From positions 1 to 9,312 of the forward strand of contig CANGUQ010000126.1 of the NCBI GenBank assembly GCA_947456915.1: a DNA stretch of 9,312 nucleotides, given 5' to 3'. Shown here piece by piece: positions 5,972-9,312 of this stretch (position 1 is the stretch's first letter; each line of letters opens with the position of its first letter). The DNA is from Betaproteobacteria bacterium. Lineage in GTDB: Bacteria > Pseudomonadota > Gammaproteobacteria > Burkholderiales > CAIKXV01. The notes under the pieces were generated by a model that saw only the letters and a program-made list of their open reading frames with translations, had not been told where the DNA came from and searched no databases. The position numbers and the translations under genes are program-made.

Positions 5972-6403
5972 TCAGCTGGCGCGAAGGCGCGACTTGATCA
6001 TCCTCAGTACGGACCCGAGCAGCGGCACCGACTCGTAGAGCTCCTCGGCGGTGTCCCAGTAATCGCGGTGCCGCAGCACACGTCCGTCCTCGCCGAACAC
6101 GAGATGCGATGCGCCGTGGATGCGCCGCTGCGGGCCGGCGGCACGCACCCGGTAGTCGAGGTTCCACGCGAGCCAGGCGTCGCGTCCTTCGAGCGTGCGC
6201 TCGACGATCACGAACCGCGGCTCGACCAGCTGCTCGAACATGTGCGCGAAGATGCGTTCGATCGCCGCGCTGTCGTGCACCTCGTTGAACGGATCCTTGA
6301 ACCACGCGTGGTCGGCGTACAGCTCGCGGATCACGCCTACGGTGTCCGGACGCAGCGTGGAGAATGCAGTCTCCAGCCGGTGGAGCGCAGCGCGGCTGTC
6401 CAC
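5972..6403 (-). CDS. NTF2/SnoaL-like family protein
   Basis: A 143-residue cytoplasmic protein of the nuclear-transport-factor-2-like cone fold, a fold that hosts isomerases, cyclases and binding proteins. The exact substrate is unknown. Recognisable family text includes LYADHAWFKDPFN (28-40), IERIFAHMFEQL (48-59), PRFVIVERTLEG (62-73), HGASHLVFGEDGRV (96-109) and HRDYWDTAEELYESVPLLG (112-130). The charged and aromatic residues (D31, W34, D37, H96, H100, D114, W116) could line the pocket. Translation starts at GTG 6403, because an in-frame stop lies at 6428-6430 and no ATG is available; the start is one base after the stop of the upstream dehydrogenase, implying coupling. It is the last gene of the right-hand minus-strand cluster. 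A partner enzyme acting on the same lipid or pigment intermediate as the dehydrogenase is an inference from position only. Confidence 0.85.
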   Translation of the reverse strand: MDSRAALHRLETAFSTLRPDTVGVIRELYADHAWFKDPFNEVHDSAAIERIFAHMFEQLVEPRFVIVERTLEGRDAWLAWNLDYRVRAAGPQRRIHGASHLVFGEDGRVLRHRDYWDTAEELYESVPLLGSVLRMIKSRLRAS

Positions 6404-6404
6404 G

Positions 6405-7181
6405 CTACAGTCCGGTTGCCCGGCGAATCAGCCGGACGTAGAGACCGAAAGGCAGAAACCGGAACAGCTTGAGCCAGCGGGTGAAGCGTTTCGGGAAGTG
6501 GATCTCGAAGCAGCCGCTGGCGAACCCGTCGAGAATGTGTCCGGCTGCCTCCTCAGCACTGATCAGGGCCGGCATGCGGAACTCGTTGCGATCGGTGAGC
6601 GGGGTCTTGACGAAGCCTGGATTCACCACCCACACGCCGATGCCGCGCGGCGCGAGATCGATGTACAGCGACTCCGCGAGATTGATCAGCGCGGCCTTGG
6701 TCGCGCCGTACACCAGCGCAGTCGGCAACCCGCGATAGCCGGCAACCGACGAGCAGATCGCCACTGCCCCCTGCTGCTGCTCGAGCAGCCGCGGCACGAT
6801 CACCGCGAGCGACTCGAGCACCGAAACGAGGTTCGTCTCGACCAGGCCTCGGGCAACATCCGCGTCGAGCGTCCACGCCCGCATCGGCGCGTGGGTGCCC
6901 TGCAGCAGCAGCGCGACGTCGATCCCTCCCCAGGCGTCGAGCATCTGCGCGAAGGCCGCCTGCAGTTCGTCCCGGCTCGTCGCATCCAGCGGCAGCGGCA
7001 GCACATTCGCCGGCTTGGTGCTCGCAGCGAGGCGGTACAGTGCCTCGCCGTTGCGGGCGGAAACGGCGACGCGCGCTCCGCGCGCGATCAGCGCCTGCGC
7101 GAGCGCGAGCCCGATGCCGCTGCTCGCGCCGATCAGCCACACGCGCTTGCCCTTCCACTGCCTGATCGGTGTGTTCAGCAT
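6405..7181 (-). CDS. Short-chain dehydrogenase/reductase (classical SDR)
   Basis: A 258-residue NAD(P)-dependent oxidoreductase of classical SDR length. The cofactor loop GASSGIG is at 18-24, N117 lies in the VETNL helix, the catalytic serine is S144 or S145 in ICSSVAG, and Y158 and K162 are in VYGATKAAL. NPGFVKTPL (187-195) follows. Arginine R43 after the second strand (SARN) suggests NADP preference. The usual NNAG motif is replaced by LQGT (93-96), which I recall as near the form (AGT) seen in this SDR subgroup. The C-terminal FEIHFPKRFTRWLKLFRFLP segment (225-244) is basic and amphipathic, so membrane association is plausible and the substrate may be a lipid. It starts 33 bases after the DUF3429 gene with a weak ribosome-binding site and runs directly into the NTF2-like gene. 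The substrate is not known. Confidence 0.92.
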   Translation of the reverse strand: MLNTPIRQWKGKRVWLIGASSGIGLALAQALIARGARVAVSARNGEALYRLAASTKPANVLPLPLDATSRDELQAAFAQMLDAWGGIDVALLLQGTHAPMRAWTLDADVARGLVETNLVSVLESLAVIVPRLLEQQQGAVAICSSVAGYRGLPTALVYGATKAALINLAESLYIDLAPRGIGVWVVNPGFVKTPLTDRNEFRMPALISAEEAAGHILDGFASGCFEIHFPKRFTRWLKLFRFLPFGLYVRLIRRATGL

Positions 7182-7213
7182 GCGAGCGTCATCCGGTGAA
7201 GTCGGCGCACGGA

Positions 7214-7693
7214 TCAGATCGCGGCTGCGACGGCCGCCGCAGCGGCCAGCAGAGCGAGCATGACGATCGAGGTCAGCGACAGGCGCAGCGGAAGGTACCA
7301 CGCGGGCAAGGTCAGTTCGCCGGCTATCCGGCGGTCGACCGCGAACTGCACGACGAACCCGGCGGCGAGCATCACCAGCGCCGGCAGCAGCGGGACCAGC
7401 AGCGCGAGCCACGCCCACAGCGCGGGGACGACCGACCAGAGAAAGCCGAAGCGGACGACCGCGGGCGCGGAGGAAAGGTACATCGTCGCAGCGAGCGCGA
7501 GCCCCCAGTGCAGCGCGCCGACGAAGGTGAGAATGACCGCGCCGTAGCCGATCAGCGCGAGCTCGACCCATGCGCGCTGCCCGCCGCCGACCCACGGCAG
7601 GACGGCCGCCAGCGCGAGAAACGGCAGCGTGCCGGCGAAGCCGGGCAGCAGCGCCGCGGCTGGCGCAGTGCGCAGCGCTCCCCCGACGCTCAT
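7214..7693 (-). CDS. DUF3429 family inner-membrane protein
   Basis: A 159-residue, strongly hydrophobic protein with about five predicted membrane segments (roughly residues 15-35, 43-66, 82-100, 100-118 and 137-158). The family signature is seen in LLPGFAGTLPFLALA (15-29) and YGAVILTFVGALHWGLAL (50-67), where the His-Trp pair in a membrane segment is the most distinctive feature. The function of DUF3429 is not established. The ATG at 7693 gives the usual family start and overlaps the stop of the small upstream frame (ATGA). A GTG at 7738 would add 15 residues in a frame with poor third-position bias and is not preferred. It lies between the DUF3833 lipoprotein and the SDR, both families that I recall as frequent neighbours, so a shared envelope or lipid process is likely. 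Confidence 0.85.
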   Translation of the reverse strand: MSVGGALRTAPAAALLPGFAGTLPFLALAAVLPWVGGGQRAWVELALIGYGAVILTFVGALHWGLALAATMYLSSAPAVVRFGFLWSVVPALWAWLALLVPLLPALVMLAAGFVVQFAVDRRIAGELTLPAWYLPLRLSLTSIVMLALLAAAAAVAAAI

Positions 7694-7746
7694 CGCCCCG
7701 ACACGCCGTGGATGTGCGGGCAGTCGCGGATCGTGCACGCGGTCAT
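7690..7746 (-). CDS. Candidate 18-residue small protein or coupling leader with Cys/His pattern
   Basis: This open frame fills the 61-base gap between the DUF3833 and DUF3429 genes. Its ATG (7746-7744) lies 8 bases after the DUF3833 TAG stop, and the stop itself is part of a TAGGGG sequence usable as a ribosome binding site. Its TGA overlaps the DUF3429 start as ATGA. The peptide is MTACTIRDCPHIHGVSGR, with C4, C9, H11 and H13 placed like a small metal site. Sixteen of the 17 codons after ATG end in G or C, matching real genes here and unlike the alternative frame of the same stretch. I know no homologue. Alternatives are a translational-coupling leader with no function of its own, or chance. 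Confidence 0.35.
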   Translation of the reverse strand: MTACTIRDCPHIHGVSGR

Positions 7747-7754
7747 CGTCGCCC

Positions 7755-8306
7755 CTACTTGCGCGTGAAGCTCAGCGTGACCTGCCCCAGCCGGATGCCC
7801 CACTTGCTCATCACCGCGGTGTTGAGCATGACCTGATCGTCGATCAGATACATCCAGTCGTCGAACTGCACGTGCCAGGTGCGCCCTTGCACCGGCAGCG
7901 CCAGCGTGTATGTCCAGTAGAGCGCGTTGCCGTACGCCTTGCCCTGCGCCGTGCCGACCACGTCGTCGGCGGTGCCGGTGTAGGTGTTGGCGTCGACCTT
8001 GGTGATCGTCCACACCCGGCGCTGTTTCTCGCCGTCGGACCACTCGAAGCGCTCGTCCAGCACGCCGACGTTGCCCTTCCACTGCGCGTCGATGGTCACC
8101 ACGAACCGGCGCTCGACCTTGCCGCCGCGGCTCTGGAACATGCCGTGGCCGACGAGCGTGCCGTTGAAGTAGCGCTGCAGATCGAGCTGCGGCTTCTCGG
8201 TTGCATAGGCCTGCGGGTCGACGCCGGCGCAGCCGCCCAGCGCGAACGCCGTCGCCATCGCCGCCAGCAGTACGCCTGCGGTGTTCAGCCATTGCCTGAT
8301 CATCAT
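7755..8306 (-). CDS. DUF3833 family lipoprotein
   Basis: A 183-residue predicted lipoprotein. The signal segment (1-25) ends in LGGC with C26 as the lipid anchor; alanine at +2 suggests outer-membrane sorting. The rest has the family's beta-rich character: LDLQRYFNGTLVGHGMFQSR (41-60), RRFVVTIDAQWKG (66-78), LDERFEWSDGEKQRRVWTI (83-101), GTADDVVGTAQGKAYGNALYW (111-131) and FDDWMYLIDDQVMLNTAVMS (148-167), ending GQVTLSFTRK. DUF3833 has no assigned biochemical function; a lipocalin-like lipid-binding role is a guess. Two consecutive ATGs start the frame, and AAGGAG 7 bases upstream favours the first (8306). It follows the transporter gene by 67 bases. Co-occurrence with lipid-modifying genes in other genomes is from memory. 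Confidence 0.88.
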   Translation of the reverse strand: MMIRQWLNTAGVLLAAMATAFALGGCAGVDPQAYATEKPQLDLQRYFNGTLVGHGMFQSRGGKVERRFVVTIDAQWKGNVGVLDERFEWSDGEKQRRVWTITKVDANTYTGTADDVVGTAQGKAYGNALYWTYTLALPVQGRTWHVQFDDWMYLIDDQVMLNTAVMSKWGIRLGQVTLSFTRK

Positions 8307-8346
8307 CACCGTTCTCCTTGCATGAATGCTGCCGGATGCGTTGCCG

Positions 8347-8361
8347 CGCACGGGCCGTGCG
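8347..8361. repeat. Small perfect inverted repeat between transporter and DUF3833 genes
   Basis: A 15-base inverted repeat (7 pairs around a central G; 6 pairs with a 3-base loop if folded as RNA) lies in the 67-base gap after the transporter stop and before the DUF3833 ribosome binding site. It may slow transcript decay or reduce readthrough. It is too short to be sure at this GC content. Confidence 0.25.
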
Positions 8362-8373
8362 TGTCGCACCCGC

Positions 8374-9312
8374 TCAGAACCGCTGTCGCCGCCAGGCCGA
8401 CCACAACAGTGCTGCCGCGATGAGCTTCAGCGCGCACGGCACCACGGCGTAGGTGAATGCCAGTGCCGAGAGCGCCTGCGGATCCTGCGAGCCGCGCAGA
8501 TAGCCCATTGCCTCGAGCAGCGGCAAGGCCACGCCGCCGGCCACCGCCAGCGTGAACTTGTTGACGAAATTCCACAGGCCGAAGTACGCCCCCTCGCGCA
8601 GACCGCCGTGGGCGTTGGCCTCGATCACCCGCGCGAGCAGCGCTGGTGGCAGCGCCAGATCGGCTCCGAAGGCAAGGCCCGAGAGCACGCAGATCGCGGC
8701 AAAGCCCCACAGCGCGCCGGCACCGAGCCAGTAGGCCCAGATGAATGCGGCCACCGCCGCCACCATGCCGATCAGCCACACCACGTGCAGGCTGTAGCGA
8801 CCGGCGAGGCGGATCCACAGCGGCATGCTCGCCGCCCCGGCGACGAAGTACAGGGCGAGGAACGCGGCCGTGTAGTCGCTCAGCCCGAGCCGGTCGGCAA
8901 CGAAGAACTGGAACACCGTGGCAGTGATCGACGGGGCGATCGCGTTCAGCGCGAACACCAGCAACAGCCAGCGAAAGCGCGCACTCGCCAGCGGCACGAC
9001 GAAGCTCGCGAACGGGTTGCCGGCGGCAGGCGCCTGCCCTGCCGCTGCTGCCGCCGGGCGCTGCGGCCTGGGCGCCTTTGCCGCGAGCAGCACCACCGCC
9101 ACCACGAGCAGCGCAAGAAACGCCGCCACCAGCGCCCCCATGCCCAGCAGTTGCGGCAGCACCGCGCCGATCAGCACGCCGATCAGCCCCGCACCCTCGC
9201 GGGTGGCGGTCACCTGCGTACGACCAGCGTCGTCCATCGCCAGCTCCGACCCCCAGGCCTGATAGGCGACGATGGCGAGCGAATAGCCGAGGTACGCCGT
9301 AACCAGCGTCGC
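8374..9312 (-). CDS. MFS transporter, GPH (sugar:cation symporter)-like, N-terminus outside window
   Basis: The visible part is the last 312 residues of an inner-membrane transporter; the frame stays open to the right edge. The first visible region contains AYQAWGSELAMDDAGRTQVT and ATREGAGLIG, the cytoplasmic loop motif typical of GPH-type carriers (acidic residue after AWG, then Arg and the REG turn). About nine to ten membrane segments follow, with a loop of Ala/Pro-rich sequence near 9011-9075 between the two six-helix halves. The second-half motif GLREGAYFGLWNFVNKFTLA repeats the pattern of the first half. The protein ends in WSAWRRQRF. The substrate cannot be read from sequence: GPH carriers move sugars, but relatives in clusters like this one may move lipids or other compounds. 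It is the first visible gene of the minus-strand cluster, and the promoter is to the right. Confidence 0.9.
   Translation of the reverse strand, partial: ATLVTAYLGYSLAIVAYQAWGSELAMDDAGRTQVTATREGAGLIGVLIGAVLPQLLGMGALVAAFLALLVVAVVLLAAKAPRPQRPAAAAAGQAPAAGNPFASFVVPLASARFRWLLLVFALNAIAPSITATVFQFFVADRLGLSDYTAAFLALYFVAGAASMPLWIRLAGRYSLHVVWLIGMVAAVAAFIWAYWLGAGALWGFAAICVLSGLAFGADLALPPALLARVIEANAHGGLREGAYFGLWNFVNKFTLAVAGGVALPLLEAMGYLRGSQDPQALSALAFTYAVVPCALKLIAAALLWSAWRRQRF

Noticed and set aside
5226..6305. 359-codon minus-strand frame
   Set aside because: Antisense to dolP and out of frame with the NTF2-like gene; the product is His/Arg-rich without motifs.
7694..7738. GTG start for the DUF3429 protein at 7738
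   Set aside because: The extra 15 codons show poor G/C third-position bias, while another frame over the same bases shows strong bias.
1..9312. Mobile elements, CRISPR arrays, tRNA or integration scars
   Set aside because: No transposase, integrase, repeat-spacer pattern, cloverleaf or flanking duplication was seen on reading both strands.

Overview
The window looks like chromosome of a GC-rich betaproteobacterium (Burkholderiales or Rhodocyclales type). Signs of this are the strongly G/C-biased third codon positions, a type A RNase P RNA, and the gene order rsmI | lpoA-yraN-diaA-dolP, which matches the yraL-yraM-yraN-yraO-yraP block of E. coli. A probable mraZ promoter lies at the left edge. 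I see no mobile element, CRISPR array, tRNA or rRNA.

Left part (1-2824, all minus strand): the transcription order is rsmI (16S rRNA 2'-O-methyltransferase), pyrC (dihydroorotase), rnpB (RNase P RNA, 291-665), then a promoter-like region with 10-bp-spaced TGG repeats pointing off the left edge. I read that last region as the mraZ control region that starts the division and cell-wall (dcw) cluster.

Middle part (2825-5888, plus strand): this block is divergent from rsmI. It holds a short penicillin-binding-protein activator (LpoA C-terminal module only), a YraN-family nuclease-like protein, a SIS-domain protein (DiaA/GmhA type) and a two-BON-domain outer-membrane lipoprotein (DolP). diaA and dolP overlap by ATGA. 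The block links envelope growth (LpoA, DolP), replication initiation or heptose synthesis (the SIS protein) and rRNA modification (RsmI).

Right part (5972-9312, minus strand): five closely spaced genes converge on dolP. In transcription order they are an MFS/GPH-type transporter (its N-terminus is outside the window), a DUF3833 lipoprotein, a DUF3429 membrane protein, a short-chain dehydrogenase, and an NTF2/SnoaL-like protein whose GTG start lies one base after the dehydrogenase stop. From memory, these families recur together beside cfa, DUF1365 and FAD-oxidase genes in RpoE/ChrR-type photo-oxidative stress and membrane-lipid loci. The rest of such a locus would lie to the right. This is the least characterised part of the window. 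Between the DUF3833 and DUF3429 genes is an 18-codon open frame with strong G/C third-position bias, a ribosome-binding-site-like lead, an ATGA overlap with the next gene and a Cys/His pattern, so it may be a real small protein or a coupling leader.
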